Positions 1 through 13,450 of a stretch of 64,000 nucleotides of DNA are shown piece after piece. Position numbers and translations under genes: made by a program. Source of the stretch: Macropodus opercularis (lineage: Eukaryota; Chordata; Actinopteri; Anabantiformes; Osphronemidae); NCBI GenBank assembly GCA_030770545.1, contig CM061102.1:11087501-11151500 (forward strand), read 5' to 3'. The first letter of the stretch is position 1, and each line of letters begins with the position of its first letter. Under the pieces are notes generated by a model, which worked only from the letters and a program-made list of their open reading frames with translations, searched no databases and was not told the DNA's origin.

Positions 1-3000
1 ATTCGATTTCACAGTGCTTTCAGCGGGATATTGATTTGAACTTGATTTAAGAAATCTGACCTGTAGTCTTTCCATAAATTAGTAAACAATATTCTCAGAC
101 TTTCCTGTAATGAAAGCCAACCACAAAGGAAGTATTAGTCGCAGTACATCTCCACCAATACCCATCGACAACCTGTCAGTTTCTGTGATTCTTCCGACAT
201 TCAATGAATAAACATGCTGTTCCCTCCTCCATCTGTTTTCGTTCCATTGTGTGCTACCACAAACACCACAGCAGCTCCAAAATTTCCTAAAAAAAGATGA
301 AATTTGAAGTTCAATATTTACCAGATTCCAACACAAACCGCATCGTGCTGTTGCGTGTCCACCGGTGTGGCATCTATGGTTCCCTAAGCTCGTTTTACAG
401 TGAACGAGTGATTCAGGGGCGAGCTTCTTAGGCTGCAAACACAGACCTAACCCTGATATTTTCTCACAATACTTCCATTGGCTTAACATAATTGGACTTA
501 AACGTTTGCTTTATGGTTTTGAATCCAGTGAGTCTGGCTCCTCAGGAAAAGGAGGAATGAAATGAAAAAAGGAGGCTGTGTGTGTTATGCATGGCCTACT
601 GTACTGGGCTGATACGCTAGTGTAGCTTAAGTGCAGGGAGACTCACATGTGATCTGCTATACTGCAAATCCTCAAAAAGAGGATAAAGAGGCTTTAAAAT
701 CACATTTACAGCACAGGAGCAACATCCCGCTGATAAATACAGATCATGGTATTTGACCCTGTCCATCAGCACACTGAAAAGCTCATGAGACTATAGAGTC
801 ACAAACCAGCTTTTGTCACTAAGAGATACAGGGCCACACTTCAGTGGTTCTAAATAATAGCACCAGTTGGTGAGGCCTGGGGAGCAACTGGGAGTCAGTC
901 GACTATGGCTCCTGCACTTTCTAGAGGTTTTCTCTGGTTATTTGACCTTTTGTTCGATTTGCCAAATGAAAAATAAGTCTTGATTTTGCTTCTTAACAAC
1001 AAACACAAACAAAAGACAACCTCGAATGCAGAGCTGATTGTGAGAACCGTGCCAAACAGATTGATAAGCCCCCTGAAAGCCAGCATGCCATATTTGCTCC
1101 GTCATAACATTCAGCAGCAACCTTAAATGTCAATACTGATCACCATCTGCTAGACATGCTCACCACCACCTGAAAGAAATGTACTTACGGCAGTGCAGGC
1201 ATCCAGTTGCACCAACAGCATGAATCTTGCTCTTCTAGCCAAGGGCACTTTGTTATTGCTGAAACAAATAACCTGCAATTTGTGCCTAGAATATTCTCAA
1301 AGGTGTGACCTTTGTTTAGCTCATGTATCACAATGAGGTTAATAGTTAAAAATAAAAATGCAACACCAACTGTGGAGATAATCTGCGTCTTTCCACATAA
1401 AAAAATAACCTGCTGTTTGATAATACTTGGCAGAATATGACTAATTCATAGTTCTGTTTTCTTGGAGAGACACGTTTTTCACATTTTTAAGCTTGAATTA
1501 GTTTATTTGAGACAGGATGTTGCATTGATTGAAACTATTTTATTGTCTCCACAATCCAATGGGAGGGGACGATTAGCCGCCCCGCTCGTTATGCACATTG
1601 ATCTGATTCTGACAAAACAGCTGGAAAGAAAACAACGTGAAATGATCCGAGCACAGCTTCAACGCAGTTTATGTGAGGAAACGGCTGCTTACAGCGAAGT
1701 TCACATCACGGAGACGAACGTCAGCTTGTCAGAAGGGAACTAAATTATTAAATGGGAAAACATCACACGTGCTGACGTCTCATGTTTATTTATTTATTTA
1801 CAGTGTGGAGATTCGCGGAAATGTCACTGTAGTATTTAAGGTTAGGTTATAATTTGCACTCAGCAGCACAATGTAAAATTCATACTGAATCTAACTGTAT
1901 AAGTCATAAACTATAAATGCCCTGTACAAATGACCATGGACGTAACAAGAAAAACACATTAAGTGCCACATTGTGAGGGAAATCACTGTATCACACTTCA
2001 GTCCTAGTTTCGCGTTAGCTTCAAACTGGTCCCTGTACGAGTCTTTTTAAGGCCTGCGTGTAGGAAAGAGTTGCACACATCCATCTCCTCAATAGAGAAA
2101 ACTCCACGAGTAACGAAGCCAGGAGTCCTGACAGGTCTCACCATATCGCCGGGCACGCTGAGCCTCAGCATAAACATTTACAGATACGCTACGGTAGCTT
2201 TTGCTGTGCAGTTGGTAAAGTTGTCGCGCTTAATGCCTTGACAACATGGGATTAATGAGATCCAGCAGGCTGTCCGTACTAACGTGCTGACTGCTGACTG
2301 GCCTACAAGGTTCTAAAACAATAAACAATTAACAATCAGCCTCCACACTCATTTAAATCTAACACTGAATGCACATAATTAGACCATCAAAATAATTTCT
2401 GATTAGTCTTAAGTTTACTTCTGCAGCCTTGGTTGAATGTATTATCAAATCAATGAGTTCCATCTGCCAACTTCTAGCAGGGACTGGTTTTCTTCTTGGT
2501 GAGGACAGGTTTTCCAATCACAAAAGCTGCAACAGTGGTTCACAACACGATGCTTCTCGCGACAGAACTCAGCTACACTGAAAACGTTCCATAGTTTAAC
2601 TCTGAGTTGCTGCAATTGAAATTCAAACACTGTGGATCATCAGATCCGGCTGCGTTGAAATCCCTGTTTCTTCATGGAGATAATGAACAACCACTCGAGG
2701 AATTCAGCTGTGTTTTCTTCCTTCAGACATTAGAGGCATATGAGAGAAAAATAGCTGTATTTCCCCAGTGGCATTTTAGTGACATTTTGATGTTCGGCGT
2801 CTCTGGTGAGTTGTGCAGAAATCTAGCATATACGTTCAAATAAAAAAAATCTTCTGTGCCCGATAACCACCTTGTATCATCTATCTCTGATCGATCGCCG
2901 AAGCCAAAAATCCAGATGACCACCCCCGAATCAATCAGGGGAAATTAAACACGTGCTCCTTATCTAATCTTTGTAGCATATACGTAAAGCGGGTGTCCCG

Positions 3001-6000
3001 CGCTGTGATGGTGGCCAGCAGTGCCAGAGGCACGGAGGCGAAGCTTTAGGATAAATACAGTAATGTCGGGTTTCCACCAGCGTCCCACCGGTTTCTCATG
3101 TTTCTCCCCTTTCCAGAAGTGAATGAGAGCAGACCTGGATGACTCATTGGCACTACAGTAGTAGGTTCCTGCTTTATTTATGAGAGCTGCTGGTTTTCTC
3201 CTGTGTGTCTCCTAGGCCCGGTGATTCATGAATGGACCAGACAGCCTGAGCCTGCAATTGTGGAGGTGCGTTGAGAGCAGTGGATATTGAGGATTAATTT
3301 CTTTCGTGTCAGACTGTTATTCCCAGCCCCCATCAAATCAATCTCTCTCTTGCTCTCTATCCACAACGACTTTCCCATTTCTTAGTTTAATAGAGTGAAG
3401 CACAATCATTCGTCCACTGCTTGACAAACGGTCTAAATATTACGATAGAGCCACTCTCTGATATACTGTAGTATACATTACATGGTGGTTGGTGGTAATG
3501 ATTTACACAGCGCTAGTCAAATTCTAGCTTGTTTTAAAACACTAGCAGGGTTTCATTACGCGGGCGGAGAGAACAGTGCGTCTATTATCCTGCGGGGTGA
3601 TGCAATCGAAGGTTCAAAGAGCGAACGAGACGGTACGTGGCGCTGCTAATGCAGCTAAGCTCAATTATACCCGGGTTATAGCAGGCTCCAGGCTTTTTCA
3701 TGCTCGCTGGTGATCAAATTGAGAATGCCCACTCATTTGAATGGCTTACATGACGAAAATCATGCCACATGCTGCCGCAGTTGGAGCTGGGAGACGGCTA
3801 AGTTGAAATGTAGCCCGTGTCTCCAGCTTCAGTGACACAGTAGGCGTCCAGAGGAATCTTTGAAATAGATGAATATGTCCTGGTTTCAACAGTATGCCTC
3901 CCCAGATATTTGATTTTTGGCAGATTGTTAAATATTCCTTTCTAAGTAACGCTCCTTCTGCATCCTGACCCACAAAAATCAAACCATAAAGCAAACAGTG
4001 GTAACCCCATGTGGGGTTATTTCAGCAGCTGTTGATGACTGCTTAGCTGCTGACATGCCAGTCAATCACAACAGAAATAGTCTGAACTCGACTCACGGCA
4101 TTGATTCTGACGCTACTCGAGCTGTCTGACAGGAGTGATTGCTGACATTTCGCATTCCACCTCACCAAAGACGGATTCCTCTATCAGCGGATCATACTTC
4201 AAATTAGGATATTCAGAAACGGATTGTGTGAGCACGACTGGCTGATTACAACCAAAGGGGGTTTTAACCTATTTAGAAAACACACTGAGCACCTGCCACG
4301 TCACCCTTTCACTGGGCTGAACTTAAGCCACGAGACGTGTGAGTACAAAAGATCTCTGAAAAGCCAAAACAGATTTGCATTAATTACTTTTCAGTATACA
4401 AGCGAGCGCCACAGATTTCCACAGACTGATGGCAATTTTTTCAACAGGCCCACTCACTGTTTTTATAGACACCTCCCTGGCTAATCAGTGTGTTACAGTG
4501 ATTTATGGACAGCCACATGTATTGAACCCAGCTCTTCCTAAGGGCTGTGCAATTTACACCCCCAAAAACACAGTGTAGCTTTGATGTGTGAGAAAGCAGA
4601 TGCAGATCTGTAAACATCCTTTACATCCTAATCTCCTTTCGTGGTATAATCTGTTTCCCGTAGTTCCCTCATAGTTTAGCAGTCACTGTCAAACGTTGCT
4701 GTTTTGACTCGTGACGTATCTGGAGTCGATCTCATCTTTCAGCAGATCAAGGCTGTTCACCTCAGCGTCACATTATCATTTCTGACATTTCAACAATGTC
4801 AAAATAAATTGTTTCACAACACTGGGATTTGAAACTCATTTAGGAAATGAAGTGTTGAAGCTCTCTGCTACACCTCTCTGGCACTGTTAATATTACAAGA
4901 TAAGCCTGTGGCTTACAGGGAGACGGAGGTAACCGCCCTCCATAACAACATATTAATATGTGCATCTTCTCTTCTCTTATCACGGTGATGATGGAATTTA
5001 AAAAAAAGGCCTAGTTCTTGCCACAATTTCATGCCATTTTGCTGGGGCGCCAGCTCCTCGCGTGTCAGAAATAAATGTCGACTACAGCAATGTGACCACT
5101 TGACCTGTAATTAATTTTTCATCACACAGAGATTTCAGAGTGCAGGTTGCATTTTCAGTAAGAAAAAAGGTGAAAAAAAGCTGCGTCTGGACTAAATGAC
5201 ATAAATAAATACACCAACCATGGCTCGAAGATGGAAACAGTGTGGGTGAGTGCTGCAATGCCAGAGTAAATGACTTTAGAAATCTGATTTCTTTGATTAG
5301 GTGTGATTATTGTGGCAGACAGCAAAGCACAGCCTGTAGTGTCCAATACAACACAAGCTGTAAACTGAATATTATGTTGATGAGGGTGGAGAACAGCTGT
5401 CTGACCGAGGTCAAGTCCAACGTCTGCAGCAGTTTACAGTGGTTCCAAACCCAGGCCTCAGATTCAGATGTAGTAAGATATGTACCCGCTGTAGCTTTTG
5501 TAAAATGCACGTCCGATTTTTAGTATCTCTAAAAGTGATTTTTCACTTTAGAAACATAACTCCCCCTGGAGAAGATACACGGCTCTCCTCCGTCTGCAGC
5601 CAGACCTAACTAAACAGCCAAGAGGGTTATGATGAGAACTAAAACAACAGGACTCGAATAGCCCTGGAGCTAACAGTGGGTTTATCACAAGATAAATATT
5701 AGAAGAAAGAGATGGAATAATTCCAAGCAGCTTGATGGCAGCACGGAAACATGACCCAACTACTCTTTTCATCAGGACATCTTCTCCTCTCCAGCCAAGT
5801 AAATAATAAGACACAATTTCCTTTTGTCTTCTGTCCGTGTCCCACTCTCCCGTCCTGGTGCTCCGTCACTCACTGTCTGCGGTCTGCTTGCTGTAAGAGC
5901 ATGTCTGACACATTTCCATTAGTGGGGAGACTATTCAATTACCATAGCTCAAGATATTTAAACCTTGCCAATTACTGAACATCTCCCCTTTAAATTATGC

Positions 6001-9000
6001 ATACGCAGAGCTGATAAGGTTGCGTGTAGTGATTTCTCCTTTTGACACGTTGCAGAGTTGTGCTGTGTCAGACTTGCAGCGCGTCTTCAGAGAGCGGGAG
6101 AGACATGTTTGTTTTATTTATCCGACATCTCCCTCCACAAGTGGAGGAACACCTGAACTAAACGAGCGCGAGGGCCTTCACATTTGCAAGGCATTAAAAT
6201 ATGTGCTGCATGTTTTTCAGTGGCAAATTGTTAAACTTGGAGTGGACCTTGTTATTAACGCTCCAGTATAGTTTTCTCCTAAATTGCCGCTGGTTTTCTT
6301 TTCATGCGTGTGTTTGTGTGTGCGCTCTCCGAGATAATCTGATCTCTTTGCTCATATCCTAGCAACCCAGCCCCCTCCCCTCTATTTTAAACAATACAGT
6401 AGCACTCACACATCCTCCTACTCCACGAGCCCACATACCTCTGTGGCCTTTGACTCTGCACTCTACACCTCACCCAGTCCCTGGGTGACCATCTACATCT
6501 CATCTTCTAGGAGATGAGATGTTTCACCCCAACCCACTCGTTGCTGCTGCAGAGAAGCCATAAATAATAGCCTCAAACCTGCTTTCCCGTGTCTACTCCG
6601 GCTTCGTTCAGCACACGAACGGCATAGTCTTGGATTATGTTGTTGAACACAGTGTGTTGTGACGAACTTTCTCTGTCTCGTCCTCAACTAAGGACCTGCT
6701 TTATGACAGTCCTGCTATAAAAATACATTCCTTTCCATTATGCGGAAGAAATATCCATTCTGTCCTTACACAATGGAGGACGCGCAGCAGGCAGTCAGAC
6801 AGCATATTTATATGTTCAGTACTGTATATATGTTTTCTCACTCAGAGTTAGAGTTGGCTGTGCAGTATTGTACAATGGGCACATGGTTAATGCTATGGAG
6901 TAAGACTCAAATCTGTGTTACCCCAGTAATATCCCCTCTGACCCCAAACACCTTTTGCTTATGCGACTTAATGTGTCATGTGATTCTGCCCTATGGCTGT
7001 GTTTTTTAAAAAGAGATAATCTTTCAGGTAATTCTTTCTCAATCCTTTGTTTCTGCAAGATCCCCACATGTCCTAAAGCTCTGTGTATAAGCTTATGACC
7101 CAACAGCTGAAAACATTATAGGAACCCTTAATTATGAGAGGAAAAAGCCAGGACCATGGAAATACAGGAGTCTGAAATGCTCAAGGCTGGGGAGCAATTA
7201 TGAACAGAAACCTTTGCTGAATTTGTTGGAATGCTTGTTACCTAAACAGTAAAAACCCAGGGGCAAAGCACCGACATCGTCTAACCTCTGATTTCCTCCT
7301 GCAGAAAATCGCATGACACAGGACCTTTACTAAGAGGAAGAGGCTGAAAGACAGTGCATTTCATCACACTGTCACAAAGCCCTGAATCACATCATTTTTA
7401 TAGACTCTTTGAAAATATTTCATTGATACGAGATTCTAGACGTTCACAGCAAATGCCATCAAGATGTAGATTAGAGGTGTCAAGCTGTCGGGAATGGGGT
7501 TATGGCATTTTCTAAAATACATGTCAAATTTAAACTACATTTGCGTGAGGCTCAGTCTCTTCTCCAAACTATTCAATCAGGACTATTGTAATTGGCAGGA
7601 GAAAAGCACTTTAAAGGAGATGTAGCAGGGAAAAGATGAACACATGCAGAGACTTCATGAGAGCTTACTTTGTCATCCCGCTGTCCACTGGACATCCTGA
7701 TAAACAAAGCAAGGTTTCGCTACAAATTCATAAATCATCCCAAATGAGTCAAGCGGATTAGGGAGTTTTATGGGACCGTGTCTCCAAGAAAGCAGAAAAA
7801 TAAAAGCCGGCAGCGATTGTATTCTCTTGTGAAAACCTTATGTCTGAAGAAAACGAACTCTGTTATGCGTTATTACTTGTGAAATGAAGGAAATTAATTG
7901 AATTATATTCAAGTCATAAGGGTAATTGTTTCTGAGTCAATGACTGTTTCCGACAGTGAGGCAGACAAGCTGAAAGATACAAACAAGCTCCCAGCTGGAG
8001 AGATACATGCACAAATTCACAGAATCAAGCAAATTGCTAATGGCTATAATCAAATGCATACCCTGGCAGTGTTAAAAACATCCCAAGCTGCCGCTATCAC
8101 TCTGCTTTTATCGTCCATTTTTATCAAAAGCATAAACCAAATGAAATTATCTAGGAAACATTATCACAACCAGACATCTTGTAAACCTGTGCAGCAAGTT
8201 GACATTTCAGCCTAACCGGATATAACTAAATGAAAATGAAACAGAAACGTTAGCGTCGTGGTATATAACATATTGAGTTTACAGTATTGAGCTGCAGGCA
8301 CTGCCCGAATCAGAAAAACTTTTTGTTCTATTAAATTCTATTAAACACTCATCACTCATGTCATGTGTCTAAATACATTTGGAGACGTTAACAATGTCAC
8401 AGTGGAGATATATTCCACTGCAGAGTTCGAATGACAGTTTAAATGCAGATAAGTCCCTGCTGAGCACAAATGAAATAAAAGTCATGGCATGAGATGCAAA
8501 GTGCTCTGATACAAACAATAATCAATAAGCTTAAAGACATTTGCACAGAGTGAGTGTAAGTGTTACAAGTAACTCGACACAGGATCAGGGGCTTTTCGTA
8601 GGGGTATCGTCAGATCAGACGTCAGATTTTTACGAACAGACTCTGAAACAGGTTTTTCCGATTTGTTGCATCTGTGCTTGAAGGAGGCACACAGCTCACA
8701 ATGTGATGAGCTTCTGTCAGACACATGTTACTGTGCTGCGCCTGTATTCTCGACGTTCGCTACACTGTGCCACCTGTGCAAATCAAGTCATCGTAGATCT
8801 GTGTTCCTGTGTTGTAGCGCGAGAACAGATCACTTACTTCGACGTTTCACGTTCAACGAGGCACATGGGGATAATAATGCAATAGAGCCCCTGCTGTGTC
8901 TTATCCTAGAGGTGGTGGAACCTTTCTGGAACTTTTGTAAACACCAAAGTAGTAGAACTGCCCCTGGTGCAGTATGGTAGCGCTACAGCATAACAGAGAC

Positions 9001-12000
9001 TGGAGGTGCCTTGAAGTGTTCAGAGAGCAGCCGACGTTAACGATCACGCGACTGTAAGCGTTGGATTGAGTCGGCTTCAGCTGGCGTCTTACATGTTGCT
9101 TCAGCTATTTATGCTGATGTGTATAACTGGAATATTTTAAGATAACGTTCATTGAGTGTATCTAAGTTCCTTTCTTCACATCACCCGATGCATATTCTGT
9201 CCCTAAAAGCCTAATGGTGCTCTGAAGCAGCACATATTCTGTATAAGCCGTATGTGAAATAGAAAACGAATGGTTCCTGAGAGGCTGGGTTCAGGGCGAG
9301 ACAGTCCCGTAAGTGCACTGCAGTAAATAGGAAGGAAACGTAAACTTTTTAATAATAGCAATTGATTAACACTGAGCAAGACTGAGTGGAGCGTGTCAGA
9401 GGTGCCGTCCCATAGTATTAGTTACAGGAATTATTTTTCCACGCTGAGAGTTTGTAGACGTTTTACAAATGCTGTCATGAAAGTGGTGGCATATCAGCTC
9501 ACCTCATGAAGGGTGTGAGCTCAAAGCACATTAAGAAAGAAGTAGAAAACTGCTGCTGTAACAAGTTGTTCTTTCTCCTGGCAAGTCTTAACTTAACTCA
9601 GATTTTGGAAAAGCAGGATGCATTGTGACCCTGAATACTTTTAGTTGAAGTTAAAGACTGTTACTGCTGATATGAGATGCGTATTTCCATTATACTGGAG
9701 ATATCCTCAAGTGTATCTTTCACTGAAGGCAGCTGCGGTGAACGCATACTGCTTGAACAGAAGCGGAAGCTGGACAATCGTCCTCCTGTAGATGCCCTGG
9801 AGCTCAGACTGTGCAGCCATGGAAATGCCTACGTGCGACGCAAAAGAAGCCTCACGTGCTAAACCCTGCTCCAGCTGTGCCACTGAACTTCTCAGCAGCT
9901 GGAACCAAACGCCGGAGACTCGTCAGACTTACTTAATCGCAAGTCAGCAGAGTTATCTTACGGATAGTTAATGAATGCATTGGATTATGAATTATATTAA
10001 ACACAATAAAAAGACCAGCTCAGGTTAGATTGCTGACAAGTATTGATCTTCGGCCGGTGAGCTAAATGTGCAGCAGATGCAATCATCAGAGAAACGGCAA
10101 GCAGTGCTGTGATCTGAACACTTTGATCAGGGCATGTTCACTCTCCAATGCAAAGAGCAGTATAGAAAATGGAGCGTTTTACTACTCTGGTTGTTGGGTA
10201 ACTCTAATTAGACTGACGTGCTAACCTGCAGAAACAAAGACAGTAAGATCAGAAACGAAAGGAAAGTTGAAGCTGCTGTTTTATTATCCCTCTAGAAATG
10301 TATTCTGCAAACAAATGAAAACGCCGCAGTGGCGGCTTTTTATTCGCGCTGCATTTGAGAGATTCAAATAACCTTTTAAAGTGAGTTTATTTAATAGCTT
10401 TTTTTGGAAACATCTCATAATAATCTTGTTAATTCCTTGTTGGCAGTGCACACTAATAATCACACCAGAGGAGAATTACGCAAATACTACAAACATATAA
10501 ACTGGTTGTTAATATCTCACCATGACAATGTAGAGCTGATAACAACACGGCATCTGTACTGTACGCGGCGTCAACTCTGTTACAACGCTCTGAAAAGTCA
10601 CGGCCATTGACACTGAAAAATCTGTTTAATAGTATAAGAAGGTTGCCAGTTATTCTGACCTCAAGACAGCAGAGCCCACAATAATTCTTGTGGCAAATAA
10701 TTAGTTTTATCGCACGATGACATGGGTCACCCGTAAGGGCTTGATTATAACACGAGAACAATATAAGAAAATGTGCGCTTCAGTGGAGCTCTCAAAGGGG
10801 ATTGCTTCTTCATATCTTGTCAAATTCCAGATGACATTTCATATGACTGCAAACCAGAAACAATCCTTCCCCGTACGAGCCGCTACAGCCTCGGAGAGTC
10901 ATTATGTTGAGAGCTGAAATTCCACACTGCAATGCTTTAGTCTTCACTCTAAGTGCTTTGTTTGCACTGACACTTACCAGAAGGCAGAAAGAGACAGATA
11001 TCACATTTTTAAATCAATACCGTTTCCTGGATTTTCTTAAGCTAAATATGCAAATATGTACAAATGTGTAAACAAAATACTGAAATTGTATGAAGTCATT
11101 AAGTGCTGGCTTGTTTGCTATTAATCTTTAGCCCTAACTGATTGACAGTATTTATTTGAGGTTGTATTATTCATCACACTTTCCATTACCCGTGGCGAGC
11201 CGTGCTCTTAATGGCGCCGCACATTGTGCCTGTGCAAAGGAAATGGTGTGACAAACATGCGCATTTTGCTTCTTTTTCTTTTTACTCGGATTCCAATCTG
11301 TACGGTATTGACCATATGTTGAATAATATAGCCTACTATTTGTTATTCCAATTACATTCAGTACACTGTATTTTTTTCAGCTCTGCCTGATGGATCCGCG
11401 CTCTTCTAATGTGTGCAGTGTACTGCTGCTTAACAGACTCAGAATTTGCATTATAATGATTTAGAACACCAATGCATTTTTAATGCTCATAAACAAGAGT
11501 GTGCGCCGTGGCTTTTGTTTTTTTTTTTTTTTTGTGTAGTTTTTTTTAAGAGAGAGTGTTTACGCCACTATTTAACCGTGCGTATTGTTGTGACATTTGC
11601 AAACACTCGTAGGTACTGTATGAAAGGGCTCCTCGCTTTTGCACCGGCCTAATTGCAATAACAACGTTACAGTAACGCACACATCTCAGCAGAGGTTGGG
11701 CTGCGGCGTTAGAATCCCACCGCCTTTGCCCGTAGCTATGGACTCATTTTCATACTGATGCGCTCCAAGCCTGCCTTTTGAGAGATTTTCTAATTAGTTG
11801 TGTGTCTATTATCACTGTGAAGACTTGATGTTTTGATACTGATCAGCTTTTGACAAAACCTGAGAGATATTTGTGGGTCACCTGTGGGTTTATGATTTTG
11901 TTTTTAAATTATACTGATTAGCTCAACTTGGAGACAGCAGTATTCAATCATTTAAAGGCACATCACATATAATATTTTTTAGGGGAATGATCCATGTCAA

Positions 12001-13039
12001 CACTCCGCTTGAGTATTTTTAGATGTAGACAGATTGGCCCAAAGAGGGTGCTATGCTTGTTATTTGATTTGCCACATGTTAATAACCTGCCACTGAAGTA
12101 TATTTCTAAAGATTGGGCAGGAAGGACAGAGCATGCATGATGCATCTACCCTGCTATCAATTTATGTTTCGCTTCCACATCAACATTCAGAGCGCAATTT
12201 ATTTGGCCACTGAAGAGAAAAGCAGGAAACAAACGTATACCAAGCAGTCATTATAATTGAATTGTTATAGCATTGTGAAAAACATCCTGCTATCTGCATC
12301 CCAGCTCTCTCATTGACTGAGTCTCTCTCTCTCAGTCAGTCCATCTAAAAAACACCAAGCCGTACCATAACTCAATAAAAATATTTACAAAAATCAGCAT
12401 TGTATAAATTCCTTCCACACGCGAAGGCATATACTCACTATTCAGCGTCTTTCTATTTATTTGTGCATGTACTGCTCGTTGTCAATATAAAACACACCTG
12501 TCAAATACCAACAAAAGGCAGCCTAACTCAAGAATGCACCCACAATGAATGCAATTTAGTCAGATGAGTGTCTTAAGGTATTAGGGTGGCCCTAAGCCTT
12601 TATCTTATCGGGTTTCAGTCCGATACACAGGGGGATGGGGGTGGGGACAAAAGAAGCCAAGCAATTAATTGTCTTCTCTGCTTGGAATCTCATTTCAGCA
12701 CCCCAGAAGGTCTATTACAGGAGCAAGACAGTCATTAAACCTCAACAATAATCACTGCTGAGCTATGCCTTCATTCTTCGTGCTACTTCAGTGTCTCCTG
12801 CTTAATGGTACCTGGCTATGACAATTCCACTCAAAAGCAATAAAAACATTCATACGAGAAAGGCGATTTATTGTATTTAAGTCCCATGTTAGTCGCTAAG
12901 TGACATGAAACAGAAGCAGGGAGGTATTCACTGAACGCTAGAATCAGTCTGTGTATTAAACGGTCAAAACCAGCCTCATAATGGACTAAATAAGCAAAAC
13001 TTGAATACAGCAGGAAACCTTCAGAGAAAAATATACCAT
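1..13039. other. Non-coding AT-rich stretch, no gene recognised
   Basis: Open frames here are short (at most 136 codons, many from non-ATG starts), overlap each other and resemble no family I know. If the long pcdh1 tail isoform exists in this fish, its last exons should lie here or further left on the minus strand. I looked for the PCDH1 tail blocks (RRVTF, YYDSGLEESE, PDGSIGEMEHPEN) in reverse complement and did not recognise them. No transposon or RNA gene was recognised. Small symmetrical elements are 4002-4019 (8-bp arms, 2-nt centre), 6495-6522 (11-bp arms) and a short poly-T near 11517-11533. The function of the stretch is unknown. Confidence 0.6.
6495..6522. repeat. Short inverted repeat
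   Basis: Perfect 11-bp arms (6495-6505 and 6512-6522) around a 6-nt loop, read as ACATCTCATCT...AGATGAGATGT. No known regulatory or RNA family was recognised. A chance origin is possible in a window this long. Confidence 0.75.
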
Positions 13040-13450
13040 AGCTCAAAGCAAAAATGAGGAAGAGCCAGGTGAGAGTGGGAGGCAGGGAAATGAAGCGGCA
13101 TCATGGGGAGAACAAAAAGTCAAAGTGAGACTGAGAGGAGTTTGGTAGGTGACAGTATGAGGTGCTCATGAAGAAAACGGTGAGGCAACAGGGAAGGGAG
13201 GCTGGAGGTGGGGAAGGAATTTGAGAGGCATAAAACTGGCAGTTGGGGAAGAGGAGATGGTTCATTTGTCACTGTCAGATCAGTTTGTTTCTCCTTCATA
13301 ACAGCAAGGACGAGATCTGGCCCACAAAACCCAGCCCCCCGATCCTCCCCGTTCCTAAGCCAGCCACCCATCACCATCTATCCTCCAACCCCTGCCAGCA
13401 CCTGCCCTCTCTGCTGCTGGAGACGAGGATGCAGCCCATGCCACAGCTAC
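13040..13450. repeat. Purine-rich to pyrimidine-rich strand-switch block
   Basis: From about 13040 to 13260 the plus strand is mostly purine (runs such as GGGAAGGGAGGCTGGAGG). From about 13310 to 13430 it is mostly C and T (AACCCAGCCCCCCGATCC and similar). Open frames of 85-110 codons exist on both strands across the block, but their Pro/Ser/Cys-rich or Glu/Arg-rich composition only reflects the base bias. I see no protein family. A low-complexity origin is likely. Confidence 0.6.

Noticed and set aside
1462..1743. 93-codon frame with a charged helix-like end (LERKQREMIRAQLQRS)
   Set aside because: It starts at TTG rather than ATG, has no partner exons or known family, and sits in AT-rich DNA. 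It could be an exon but nothing supports it.
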